64,000 nt of DNA, from the NCBI RefSeq assembly GCF_023656515.1, contig NZ_JAMOFV010000006.1, positions 1,587,242-1,651,241 on the forward strand. The letters run 5' to 3'. Positions 15,988 through 23,911 of this stretch are shown piece by piece. This DNA is from Clostridium swellfunianum (lineage in GTDB: Bacteria; Bacillota; Clostridia; Clostridiales; Clostridiaceae). The translations under genes were made by a program, and so were the position numbers. The notes beneath the pieces are model-generated. The model made no database searches. It was not told the DNA's origin and saw nothing but the letters and a program-made list of their open reading frames with translations. The stretch's first letter is position 1; every line of letters begins with the position of its first letter.

Positions 15988-17716
15988 TCTGCATCAGCTC
16001 CTTCCCTATTTGAGAACGGAAGATGTCCTGATAAACCTTGGAAGCTTTTAGAAGCTCTTCATGTTTTCCCATGGAAGCTATTTGTCCGTTATCCAAAACA
16101 ATTATTTTATCAGCATTCATAACTGAAGTTATACGCTGTGCAATAATTATTGTAGTTAGATCTTTTGAGTATTTCTTTAAGCCTTCTCTTATCTTTGTTT
16201 CTGTAGTTACATCTACAGCGCTTGTACAATCGTCAAGAATTAGAACCTCTGGCCTTTTGATAAGTGCCCGAGCTATGGAGAGCCTCTGCTTTTGACCTCC
16301 AGAAAGGTTTACTCCTCCTTGACCTAATTGAGTATTATAGCCTTCAGGAAACTTTGATATAAAGTCGTGAGCTTGGGCTATTTTAGCAGCTTCAGCTACT
16401 TCCTCTTCACTGGCAGCTTCCTTACCCCATCTTATATTGTCAATTATTGAGCCTGTAAATAGCATTGTCTTTTGAGGAACCAGTGCTATTTTATCCCTAA
16501 GCTCCTTGAGGCTTAAATTTTTAACTTCTATTCCATTTAATTTCACTGAACCTGATGCAGTATCATAGAAACGAGGTACAAGATTCACAAGACTGCTCTT
16601 TCCAGAGCCTGTTGAGCCTATTATACCTACAGTTTCACCAGGAAGGCAGCTAAAGCTTATATTTTTAAGTACAGGCTCTCCTGAAGCCCCGCTATAAGAA
16701 AAGCTTATGTTTTCAAAATCTACCCTTCCTTTTAAGTTTTTCACGTTTTCCGTTTCCGCTGCTTCTTTTATGGTGCTTTCTTCGTTAAACACTTCTCCAA
16801 TTCTTTCAGCAGAAGCTTTTGCCCTAATGAACATAGTAAACACATTTGAAATCATAATTAGTGTAAAAAGAATTTGAGTCATATAGTTTAAAAAGGCAAT
16901 TATTTGACCTACTTCAACTTGTCCACTATTAACTCTTGAACCGCCGAGCCACATAAGAACTACAATGCCCAAATTTACAGTTAAGGTTATGCCAGGATTA
17001 AATACAGCCATAACTCGCATAGCCTTTGTGGATTGGGCTGTTAAACCTTCGTTGGCATTTTCAAATCTTTCAGTTTCATAGTCAAATCTGTTAAAGGCCT
17101 TAACAACTCTTACTCCGGATAGATACTCTCTTATTACTGCATTAACTTTATCCAGAGCCTTTTGCACTTTAGTGAAGTAGGGATATCCTATTTTCATGCT
17201 TAAGCTTATTAGAACAGCAACTATTGGTACTATTGAAAAGATAATCACAGCCATCCGTGGATTTAGCAAGGTGGCCATAATGATACTTCCAATGCATACA
17301 ATTGGTGCTTTAACGAAAATTCTCATCATACCGTGTACAAAGTTCTGCAGCTGGGTAACATCATTTGTAAGCCTTGTTACTAGTGAAGCAGCCTCGAATC
17401 TGTCTATATTGTCAAAAGACATACTCTGCACCCTTTTATAGAGATCAAGTCTAAGCTCTGCACCAAACTTTTGAGAAACATTGCTGGATACAATATTTCT
17501 AGTTACTGCTGAAATAGCACCAAATCCAGTAACTAATAGCATTAATCCGCCCATTTTAAGAACATAGTTTAAATCCTTTCCCTTTACCCCAACATCTATT
17601 ATCTTAGACATAATAGTAGGCTGAAGGAGATCTGCAATCGCCTCAAGCATTAAGAAGCTTAAGGCAATGCAAAAGGGCTTCCAGTAGGTTTTTACGTATT
17701 TTTTATAGTTTCCCAT
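15980..17716 (-). CDS. ABC exporter half-transporter, subunit 1 (degenerate ATP site)
   Basis: The 578-aa protein has a six-helix exporter domain (~15-310) and an ATPase domain with GSTGSGKSS (Walker A), a normal signature NLSGGQKQ, and VLILDDCTSAVD, where the catalytic Glu after Walker B is Asp. That change plus the partner's LSQGQ puts both defects in the same composite site, as in heterodimeric exporters with one active and one degenerate site. It is the first gene of the two-gene operon and overlaps the next by 8 bases. Expected to pump drugs or lipids out of the cell. Confidence 0.88.
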   Translation of the reverse strand: MGNYKKYVKTYWKPFCIALSFLMLEAIADLLQPTIMSKIIDVGVKGKDLNYVLKMGGLMLLVTGFGAISAVTRNIVSSNVSQKFGAELRLDLYKRVQSMSFDNIDRFEAASLVTRLTNDVTQLQNFVHGMMRIFVKAPIVCIGSIIMATLLNPRMAVIIFSIVPIVAVLISLSMKIGYPYFTKVQKALDKVNAVIREYLSGVRVVKAFNRFDYETERFENANEGLTAQSTKAMRVMAVFNPGITLTVNLGIVVLMWLGGSRVNSGQVEVGQIIAFLNYMTQILFTLIMISNVFTMFIRAKASAERIGEVFNEESTIKEAAETENVKNLKGRVDFENISFSYSGASGEPVLKNISFSCLPGETVGIIGSTGSGKSSLVNLVPRFYDTASGSVKLNGIEVKNLSLKELRDKIALVPQKTMLFTGSIIDNIRWGKEAASEEEVAEAAKIAQAHDFISKFPEGYNTQLGQGGVNLSGGQKQRLSIARALIKRPEVLILDDCTSAVDVTTETKIREGLKKYSKDLTTIIIAQRITSVMNADKIIVLDNGQIASMGKHEELLKASKVYQDIFRSQIGKELMQNV

Positions 17717-17749
17717 AACATGTCCCTTTCTCTAACTATCAGTTGAACA

Positions 17750-18655
17750 CTATAGCTTTTCTAGTGCTTCTACTATTTTCTCGCAGAGCTCATGAGTTTT
17801 TAATGAGTCTTCAACTGCAGGGAGTGGTTTTTCATTATTTTTAACACAAGCAAGGAAGTGATCTACAACACTGTAGAAGCCTCTTTTGTATAAAGTGGAA
17901 TCCCAATCTTTAAACTTTACTATCTTTTCCTCTCCGCTGCTGTAATGATTGGTAGTAACCATATCGTTAACTACCCACTTGTTTCCTGGATTTATAACTT
18001 CCAAAACCTCTTCAGTGATACCGCTGTCTCTATTCATTATTCCAACTGCGGTACATTCCTTGTTTGAAAGCTGAAGAGTAACGATGTAAAGTTTGTTATC
18101 TTTCTTTAGTCCTTGAACATTTATATTTTCTACTTCTCCAGGCATTAAAAATCTGAGGGTATCAACTACATGTATAAAATCATCAAAAATATATCTTCTT
18201 ATATTGTCAGGATTTAAGGTTCTATTTTTTTGCATTATTATTAAGTTTCTATCAGGCTGCTCACTTAAGCTTTTATACATTGGTGCAAATCGCCTGTTGA
18301 AGCCAACCATCAAAATGCGTTTGTTTTCTTCTGCAAGCTTCACCATTTCTTGAGAGTCTTTCAAGCTGTATGCCATAGGTTTATCCACATAAACATGAAC
18401 TCCATTATTTAGAAGCTTTTTAGCAATTTCAACGTGTACTTCAGTAGCTGAGTGAATAAAAGCTGCATCAACTTTTTCTTTAATAAGCTCCTCAACTGAT
18501 TCTGCTGTGTTCTTAACTTTATACTGCTTTGATAAGCTTTCAAGCACCTGTTTGTTTCTTGTGCAAAGTACAAGCTCAATATCAGCCTTATTGCTTATAA
18601 CTGGCAGATATGCTTTTTGGGCAATATCTCCAAGCCCAATTAATCCAATCTTCAT
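17750..18655 (-). CDS. Gfo/Idh/MocA family oxidoreductase
   Basis: The protein is 301 aa from ATG 18655 (AAAGGGTGA upstream); a longer frame to 18703 lacks a site. The N-terminal Rossmann fold opens with KIGLIGLGDIAQKAYLPV, and the family's conserved DKPMAYSL (EKP-like) motif follows, with the Lys expected to take part in catalysis. The C-terminal half is the usual substrate and dimer domain. It is an NAD(P)-dependent dehydrogenase acting on sugars or a related polyol; the substrate is not evident. Only ~33 bases separate it from the exporter operon start, so read-through is possible. Confidence 0.8.
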   Translation of the reverse strand: MKIGLIGLGDIAQKAYLPVISNKADIELVLCTRNKQVLESLSKQYKVKNTAESVEELIKEKVDAAFIHSATEVHVEIAKKLLNNGVHVYVDKPMAYSLKDSQEMVKLAEENKRILMVGFNRRFAPMYKSLSEQPDRNLIIMQKNRTLNPDNIRRYIFDDFIHVVDTLRFLMPGEVENINVQGLKKDNKLYIVTLQLSNKECTAVGIMNRDSGITEEVLEVINPGNKWVVNDMVTTNHYSSGEEKIVKFKDWDSTLYKRGFYSVVDHFLACVKNNEKPLPAVEDSLKTHELCEKIVEALEKL

Positions 18656-18703
18656 TATAGTCACCCTTTCTAAAGTCATTAACATATATTTTTTATTTTC
18701 CAT

Positions 18704-19187
18704 CTAATAGCATTATTATATCACAGTTAATATTTCTATCTGCTTGTAAAATATATTAAATTTTCTATATTAACTCAATTGAAGGCATTTGAATGTTTTC
18801 TTGCATTTTTGCACTTAACTTTGGAAGATAATTCTACAAAACGACCATTTTTCCTTCATCGTTTCAAATTCATTCTTAATGCTAACAAATTATTTACAAT
18901 TTTAAACCTTTAATTATTCATTTTTCTGTTGACCAAAGCATATAATACACCATATAATATATATTATGAAGGATGCATTTTTACATATTGCAAATTTCAT
19001 AACTTGAATAAATTTGGACATAATATTATTAATATAGATACAATGCCAAAATTCTAATACATTAATGATGTCCTAAAAATCCTTGAAGATTGGATTTTTT
19101 ATGACATCATTAACGTAAGAACTTTATTGCATTGTATATAGATGACTAATGTTCAAAATAAAAATTAATGAATTGGAGGATGGTTTC
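18704..19187. other. Intergenic region with long hairpin upstream of the DnaA-domain gene
   Basis: No gene is seen in the first ~350 bases, which are AT-rich. At 19062-19113 there is a two-part inverted repeat (TTAATGATGTC / GACATCATTAA outside, AAAAATCC / GGATTTTT inside). It has no T-run on the plus strand, so it is probably a leader structure or operator for the gene starting at 19188 rather than a terminator. A plausible but poorly spaced promoter (TTGGAC, then TACAAT) lies just upstream. Confidence 0.4.
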
Positions 19188-19547
19188 ATGAAAATACTAG
19201 CAGAAATTAACAACAAGGTAAGCGGTATTTTGAAAGAAGAAAATAATCTTGTAGTGTATGCCGCATGGTTGTCTTTTGCCGAGGATGCAAAACTGGAAGA
19301 TAATAATATAATAATTGACGTTCCAAATCCATACATCAAAGAAACCATTGAGGATAGATACTACCTGGATATAGAAGCGCTTTACAGAAATGAGCTGAAT
19401 TTTTCCAAGCTTATAATAAGAACTGAAGCTGAACAAATAGCGGACACCTTTAAGAAAGCAGACAATGTTGAATATGTTAACACAAATGTTATTGATGCTG
19501 TAGAGAAGATTATGCTTTCTTCCAAGAAATTTTCAGTATCCCTCTAA
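19188..19547 (+). CDS. Stand-alone DnaA domain I-like protein
   Basis: The protein is 119 aa from ATG 19188, preceded by GGAGG at 8 bases; an earlier in-frame ATG at 19149 has no site. Residues ~1-80 resemble the N-terminal domain of DnaA: a central Trp (AAWLSFAEDAKLEDNNIII), then VPNPYIKETIEDRYYLDIEALYRNEL, which parallels the APNEFARDWLESRYL segment of B. subtilis DnaA. No AAA+ or DNA-binding domain follows. DnaA domain I makes self-contacts and binds regulators and helicase, so a domain-I-only protein could modulate initiation. This is inference from similarity seen by eye. It is monocistronic, on the plus strand, ended by a terminator. Confidence 0.6.
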   Translation: MKILAEINNKVSGILKEENNLVVYAAWLSFAEDAKLEDNNIIIDVPNPYIKETIEDRYYLDIEALYRNELNFSKLIIRTEAEQIADTFKKADNVEYVNTNVIDAVEKIMLSSKKFSVSL

Positions 19548-19567
19548 ATAGATGATATGTACAAAAG

Positions 19568-19598
19568 GAGTAGAGACCTAGCAATCTCTACTCTTTTT
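19568..19598 (+). terminator. Intrinsic terminator after the DnaA-domain gene
   Basis: A GAGTAGAGA / TCTCTACTC stem (9 bp) with an 8-base loop is followed by TTTTTG on the plus strand. The gntP-type gene converges from the other side and ends at 19603. Confidence 0.85.
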
Positions 19599-19602
19599 GT
19601 TT

Positions 19603-20958
19603 TTATATAAATATTAGGGAAAGAATAAATACCGTTATAATGGCAGCAATACCTTCAAGCAAGGTTGCCACAGTTTGCGTTTTGTAGGCAGTTTTAACAT
19701 CCATGCCTCCAAACTGCGATACTACCCAGAAGTAGCTGTCATTAGCGTGGGAAACAGTCATTGAACCTGCTCCTATTGCAGCAACTACTAAAACCTTTGC
19801 TATTTCAGTAGTAAATCCAAAGGCTGGTAGCAGCGGCAGCATTAGAGCTGAGGTTGTTACAAGTGCAACAGTAGAGGAACCTTGAGCAGTCTTTAAGGCA
19901 GCTGCTATTATAAAGGGTACAAAAATACCTAAGTTTAAGCTTTGAAGACTTTGACCTAGATAGTCTCCTACCTTTATTTCCTTTATTACAGCTCCGAGAG
20001 CTCCACCTGCTGCAGTAACAACTAATATGGAAGCAGCATCTTTAAGCGATATGTTTATCCAACCGCTTAAGGTTTCTTCATTTAGCTTTGGTGCTAATAA
20101 GAAAGCAAAAACTACGCCTATTAAAAGAGCATTAACTGGAGTTCCAACAAAGGAGAACAGCTTTTGAACAAAGCCTGTTCCAAATGGATTTCCAGGGAAC
20201 TTCGCTACTGATCCAAGAGCCATTAGAAGTATTGGCACAACTATTGGACTGAAGGATTTCCAAGCACTTGGAAGAGTTCCATATCTTTTTAACTCTTCTT
20301 CATAGCTCTTTCCATCAACTGCAGCTTCGGCTGATGGAGCAAACTTCGAAGCATACTTATTGGCAAATATATTTCCAACGATAGCTCCTGGAATTGCTAC
20401 AAGCATTCCGATTACAATTACTAACAAAAGGTTATCAAGCTTTAAGTTAGCAGCTGCAGCTATAGGTCCTGGAGTTGGTGGAACTAAAGTATGTGTTGCG
20501 TACAAGCCAGTTGACAGTGCAACAGACATAGCTACTAAGGATGTTTTAGTCTTTTTAGCAATTGTTTTGTTTAAAGAGGATAAAATAATAAAGCCGGAAT
20601 CGCAAAATACTGGTATTGATACAATGTACCCTATGATACTCATTGCTAAGGTAGGTCTTTTTTCGCCAACAAGCTTGATGATAACCTCAGCCATTTTAAT
20701 GGCAGCCCCAGACTTTTCAAGTATTGTTCCTATAATACACCCTGCTAGTATTACAATCCCTATACTTGTTAAGGTGTTTCCAAAGCCGTTTGTTATAACA
20801 CCTGATACTTTATCTGCTGGCATTCCAGCAGCAAAAGCTAGTCCATAAGCAGCAAGAATTAAAGACAGGAATGGATGAAGCTTAAGTTTTGAAGTTGCCA
20901 GCACAATAAAAATTATTGCTAGCACCAGCACTACGACTAACATTGGACCTTGAACCAT
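19603..20958 (-). CDS. GntP-family gluconate/organic acid:H+ symporter
   Basis: The 451-aa protein has ~12 membrane segments in the GntP pattern. Conserved stretches include SIPVFCDSGFIILSSL, ATHTLVPPTPGPIAAAANL and VSHANDSYFWVVSQFGG. Members import gluconate, D-glycerate, idonate or related sugar acids with protons. No metabolic gene is next to it, so the substrate stays open. A 14-bp palindrome lies upstream of its likely -10. Confidence 0.88.
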   Translation of the reverse strand: MVQGPMLVVVLVLAIIFIVLATSKLKLHPFLSLILAAYGLAFAAGMPADKVSGVITNGFGNTLTSIGIVILAGCIIGTILEKSGAAIKMAEVIIKLVGEKRPTLAMSIIGYIVSIPVFCDSGFIILSSLNKTIAKKTKTSLVAMSVALSTGLYATHTLVPPTPGPIAAAANLKLDNLLLVIVIGMLVAIPGAIVGNIFANKYASKFAPSAEAAVDGKSYEEELKRYGTLPSAWKSFSPIVVPILLMALGSVAKFPGNPFGTGFVQKLFSFVGTPVNALLIGVVFAFLLAPKLNEETLSGWINISLKDAASILVVTAAGGALGAVIKEIKVGDYLGQSLQSLNLGIFVPFIIAAALKTAQGSSTVALVTTSALMLPLLPAFGFTTEIAKVLVVAAIGAGSMTVSHANDSYFWVVSQFGGMDVKTAYKTQTVATLLEGIAAIITVFILSLIFI

Positions 20959-21024
20959 GATATTACCCCCTGTTTCATTTTCATTGTCACTATATTTTTA
21001 TGTACAAAACCTCGATTATAGTAT

Positions 21025-21038
21025 ACTATTTGAATAGT
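21025..21038 (-). promoter_or_regulatory. Palindromic operator candidate upstream of the GntP-type gene
   Basis: ACTATTTGAATAGT is a perfect 14-bp palindrome just upstream of a TATAAT-like hexamer on the minus strand (start of the permease gene ~70 bases away). The -35 is poor, so the core promoter is uncertain. Confidence 0.35.
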
Positions 21039-21082
21039 TTACATATAAAAGCAGCACATTATTTAACAATTCAATAATTAAG

Positions 21083-21111
21083 TTTACAAAGTGTTATACT
21101 AAGTATACAAT
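21083..21111 (+). promoter_or_regulatory. Promoter for the DEAD-box helicase gene
   Basis: TTTACA (21083-21088), a 17-base spacer and TACAAT (21106-21111) on the plus strand, ~45 bases before the start codon. Confidence 0.65.
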
Positions 21112-21156
21112 ATTATAGTTCTTATACATATGAATCAATTTACAAAGGAGATTATT

Positions 21157-22299
21157 ATGAGTGCAACATTTAACGAATCAGGAATAAACGCAAATTTAAT
21201 AGAAGCTTTAAATAAAGCAGGAATTACAGAGCCTACAGATATACAAACCAAAACAATTCCTTTAGCTCTAGAGAACAAGGACATCATAGGAGAATCTCAA
21301 ACAGGAAGCGGCAAGACACTTGCTTATCTTCTGCCTATATTCCAGAGGCTAGATGCCTCCAAGAAGGAAATGCAAGCCATTATACTTGCTCCAACTCACG
21401 AGCTGGTTATGCAGATAGAAAAAGAAATCAAGAAGCTGGCTGAGAATTCAGGCCTTCCTGTTACTTCTGCCGCTATTATCGGAGATGTAAATATTAAAAG
21501 ACAGGTTGAAAAGCTTAGGGATAAGCAGCACATAATCATAGGTTCTACCGGAAGAATTCTTGAATTGATTAAGATGAAAAAAATCAGTGCTCATACAATA
21601 AAAACTATTGTTATAGATGAAGCTGATAGACTTCTAGACGATAAGAACTCAGCTGCTGTAAAGGATGTTATAAAAACAACTCTCAGAGACAGACAGCTTA
21701 TGGCCTTTTCTGCAACCATAAGTGAAAAAGCTTTAAATACCGCAAAGGCTTTAATGAAGGAGCCAGAATTTATAAGAGTTGAAGAAAAGCTTCAGGTTAA
21801 TCCTGATATAACTCATATGTATGTTGCGGTTGAACAAAGAGACAAAATGGAGATGCTTAGAAAGCTTGTTGCTGCTGAAAAGCCAAAGAAAGCAATAATA
21901 TTTATAAATAGAAGCTACGATACCGATATGACCACCTCCAAGCTTCAGCATCATAACTTTAAAGTATACGGCATCCATGGTGGCGCTACTAAGGAAGAAC
22001 GAAAGAAAGCCATGGAGGACTTTAGAAGTGGAAAGCTCCAGCTTTTAGTCGCTTCAGATATTGCAGCTAGAGGCTTAGATATTACAGATATAACCCACAT
22101 CTTCAATCTGGATTTGCCCGTTGAAGCAAAGGATTATCTCCACAGAGTAGGAAGAACAGGAAGAGCTGGAAAGAAAGGTACCGCTATTTCAATCGTTACC
22201 GAAAAGGAAGTTAGCTCTTTAAGAAGATATGCCAAGGAATTTGATATAGAAATTCAACAGGTAGATGTGTTTAAAGGCAATATCCACCCTGTAGACTAG
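21157..22299 (+). CDS. DEAD-box RNA helicase (CshB-like, minimal core)
   Basis: The 380-aa protein starts at ATG 21157 (AAAGGAG upstream); an ATG at 21130 is in frame but has no site. It contains the Q-motif region (FNESGINANLIEALNKAGITEP), Walker A SQTGSGKT, PTHELV, IDEADRLLDD, SAT in FSATIS, ARGLDITDI and HRVGRTGRAG. There is no long C-terminal RNA-binding tail. It unwinds RNA duplexes with ATP, typically in ribosome assembly, mRNA turnover and growth in the cold. It is a single-gene unit with its own promoter and a shared terminator downstream. Confidence 0.9.
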   Translation: MSATFNESGINANLIEALNKAGITEPTDIQTKTIPLALENKDIIGESQTGSGKTLAYLLPIFQRLDASKKEMQAIILAPTHELVMQIEKEIKKLAENSGLPVTSAAIIGDVNIKRQVEKLRDKQHIIIGSTGRILELIKMKKISAHTIKTIVIDEADRLLDDKNSAAVKDVIKTTLRDRQLMAFSATISEKALNTAKALMKEPEFIRVEEKLQVNPDITHMYVAVEQRDKMEMLRKLVAAEKPKKAIIFINRSYDTDMTTSKLQHHNFKVYGIHGGATKEERKKAMEDFRSGKLQLLVASDIAARGLDITDITHIFNLDLPVEAKDYLHRVGRTGRAGKKGTAISIVTEKEVSSLRRYAKEFDIEIQQVDVFKGNIHPVD

Positions 22300-22340
22300 A
22301 AATATAAAAACACTTAAACATATAAATATTTACCGTATAA

Positions 22341-22383
22341 AAAGAAAGCTTTAGGCCGCTAGCACCTAAAGCTTTCTTTTTTA
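22341..22383. terminator. Two-way terminator between converging genes
   Basis: A 15-bp stem (AAAGAAAGCTTTAGG / CCTAAAGCTTTCTTT) is followed by TTTTTT on the plus strand and by a T-run on the minus strand. It serves the DEAD-box gene (plus) and the purine permease gene (minus). Confidence 0.85.
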
Positions 22384-22390
22384 AATGGAA

Positions 22391-23683
22391 CTATATTATA
22401 AATTTCAGGATGAACAATGCACTTATAATGTAAGTCGCAATATGAATATCTCTAAGTCTTCCAGTAGCAAGCTTTATTAACACATAGGATATCATACCAA
22501 AAGCAATACCATCTGCAATGCTGTAGGTTAAAGGCATAGTTATCAAAGTGATGAAGGCCGGTATAGCTTCTGTAAAATCTATTAAATCTATTTCCTTTAT
22601 TGGCTCCAGCATAAATAGTCCAACAAGTATTAAGGCTGGTGCCGTAGCTGGTGAAGGTATCATTAAAAACAGAGGGGATATAAACAATGCTATTATAAAC
22701 ATGAATGCAGTTGATACTGCTGTAAGACCAGTTCTTCCCCCTTCAGCAACTCCTGCTGCGCTTTCAACATAGGCTGTAACTGCACTAGTTCCAAAAACAG
22801 CACCTAAGGATGTACCGATAGCATCCGCCATAAGAGCCTGCTTTGCTCTTGGCACATTGCCTTTTTCATCTATCATATTAGCTTTTGTTGCAACACCTAC
22901 AAGGGTACCTATAGTATCAAACAAATCCATAAACAATAAAGTAGATAACACAACAAGCATATCCAGACTAAATACATGAGTCCATTCAAACTGCATAAAA
23001 GTACTTGCAATGGATGGAGGCATAGACACTACACTTGTAGGAACTTGAGTTATTCCCATAGGAATTCCTATTATCGTTGTTGTAATTATGCCGATAAGAA
23101 GAGCTCCTCTTACCTTTCTTGCAACCAAAATAGCAGTTATCACTATACCTATTATTGCTAACAAGGTAAATGGATCCTTTAAATTTCCCAAAGCTACAAT
23201 TGTACTATTCTCTGGATGAACAACAATTTTTGCGTTGTCAAAACCTAGAAATGCTATAAAAAGTCCTATACCAACAGATATTGCTCTTTTAATATTCAAG
23301 GGAATACAATCTATTATCGCCTCTCGAACATTAAACACTGTTAAGAATATAAATATAATTCCTTCAAGTAAAACTGCAGTTAGCGCAAACTGCCAAGAGT
23401 ATCCCATAACTTTAACAACTGTAAAAGCAAAGAATGCGTTAAGTCCCATTCCTGGAGCAGCAGCTATAGGAAGCTTTGCGTATAAACCTAATAAAAGTGT
23501 AGTTACTATTGCTGATAAGGCAGTTGCAGTAAACACCGCACCAAAATCCATTCCTGCCTGAGAAAGAATTCCTGGATTTACAACCAATATATAGGCCATA
23601 GTCATGAAGGTTGTTATACCCGCAAGAACTTCTGTTTTAAAATTTGTATTATTTTCTTTTAATTTAAAAAATGCTTCGAACAT
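22391..23683 (-). CDS. NCS2-family purine base permease (AzgA/PbuG type)
   Basis: The 430-aa protein has ~12-14 membrane segments and AzgA-subfamily marks: TFMTMAYILVVNPGIL, PGMGLNAFFAFTVVK, DLFDTIGTLVG and the central TSAVTAYVESAAGVAEGGRTG. Members import adenine, guanine or hypoxanthine with protons. It is monocistronic. Two CGAAC half-sites in opposite orientation upstream suggest PurR control; no purine riboswitch (TCTACC core) is found there. It may supply purines to the salvage path or to the catabolic cluster farther right. Confidence 0.88.
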   Translation of the reverse strand: MFEAFFKLKENNTNFKTEVLAGITTFMTMAYILVVNPGILSQAGMDFGAVFTATALSAIVTTLLLGLYAKLPIAAAPGMGLNAFFAFTVVKVMGYSWQFALTAVLLEGIIFIFLTVFNVREAIIDCIPLNIKRAISVGIGLFIAFLGFDNAKIVVHPENSTIVALGNLKDPFTLLAIIGIVITAILVARKVRGALLIGIITTTIIGIPMGITQVPTSVVSMPPSIASTFMQFEWTHVFSLDMLVVLSTLLFMDLFDTIGTLVGVATKANMIDEKGNVPRAKQALMADAIGTSLGAVFGTSAVTAYVESAAGVAEGGRTGLTAVSTAFMFIIALFISPLFLMIPSPATAPALILVGLFMLEPIKEIDLIDFTEAIPAFITLITMPLTYSIADGIAFGMISYVLIKLATGRLRDIHIATYIISALFILKFII

Positions 23684-23756
23684 TTCATCATCTCCTAGTG
23701 CTTATTTTCGTAACCCTTGTACATATTATCAGCTTTTCCGACATAAATCAATAGTT

Positions 23757-23797
23757 TTTACGAACATTTTTGTTTTTAAATTTTCATCGTTCGTGTT
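23757..23797 (-). promoter_or_regulatory. PurBox-like inverted pair upstream of the purine permease
   Basis: TTTTACGAACATT on the plus strand and TAACACGAACGAT on the minus strand face each other, both close to the Bacillus PurBox AWWWCCGAACWWT. The CGAA cores are ~25 bases apart, wider than the 16-17 usual in B. subtilis, so the call is tentative. Confidence 0.4.
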
Positions 23798-23911
23798 AAT
23801 TTTACAACCAACCATACTTAAATATTGTAAGCAAATTTATAATGCATTATGTATAGATTTATGTTATAATCTAATCTTGTGTGTCAAATAAATGATTACG
23901 GAGGTCAATTA

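Noticed and set aside
23684..23911. Purine riboswitch upstream of the purine permease
   Set aside because: The conserved TCTACC core and paired arms were not found on either strand.
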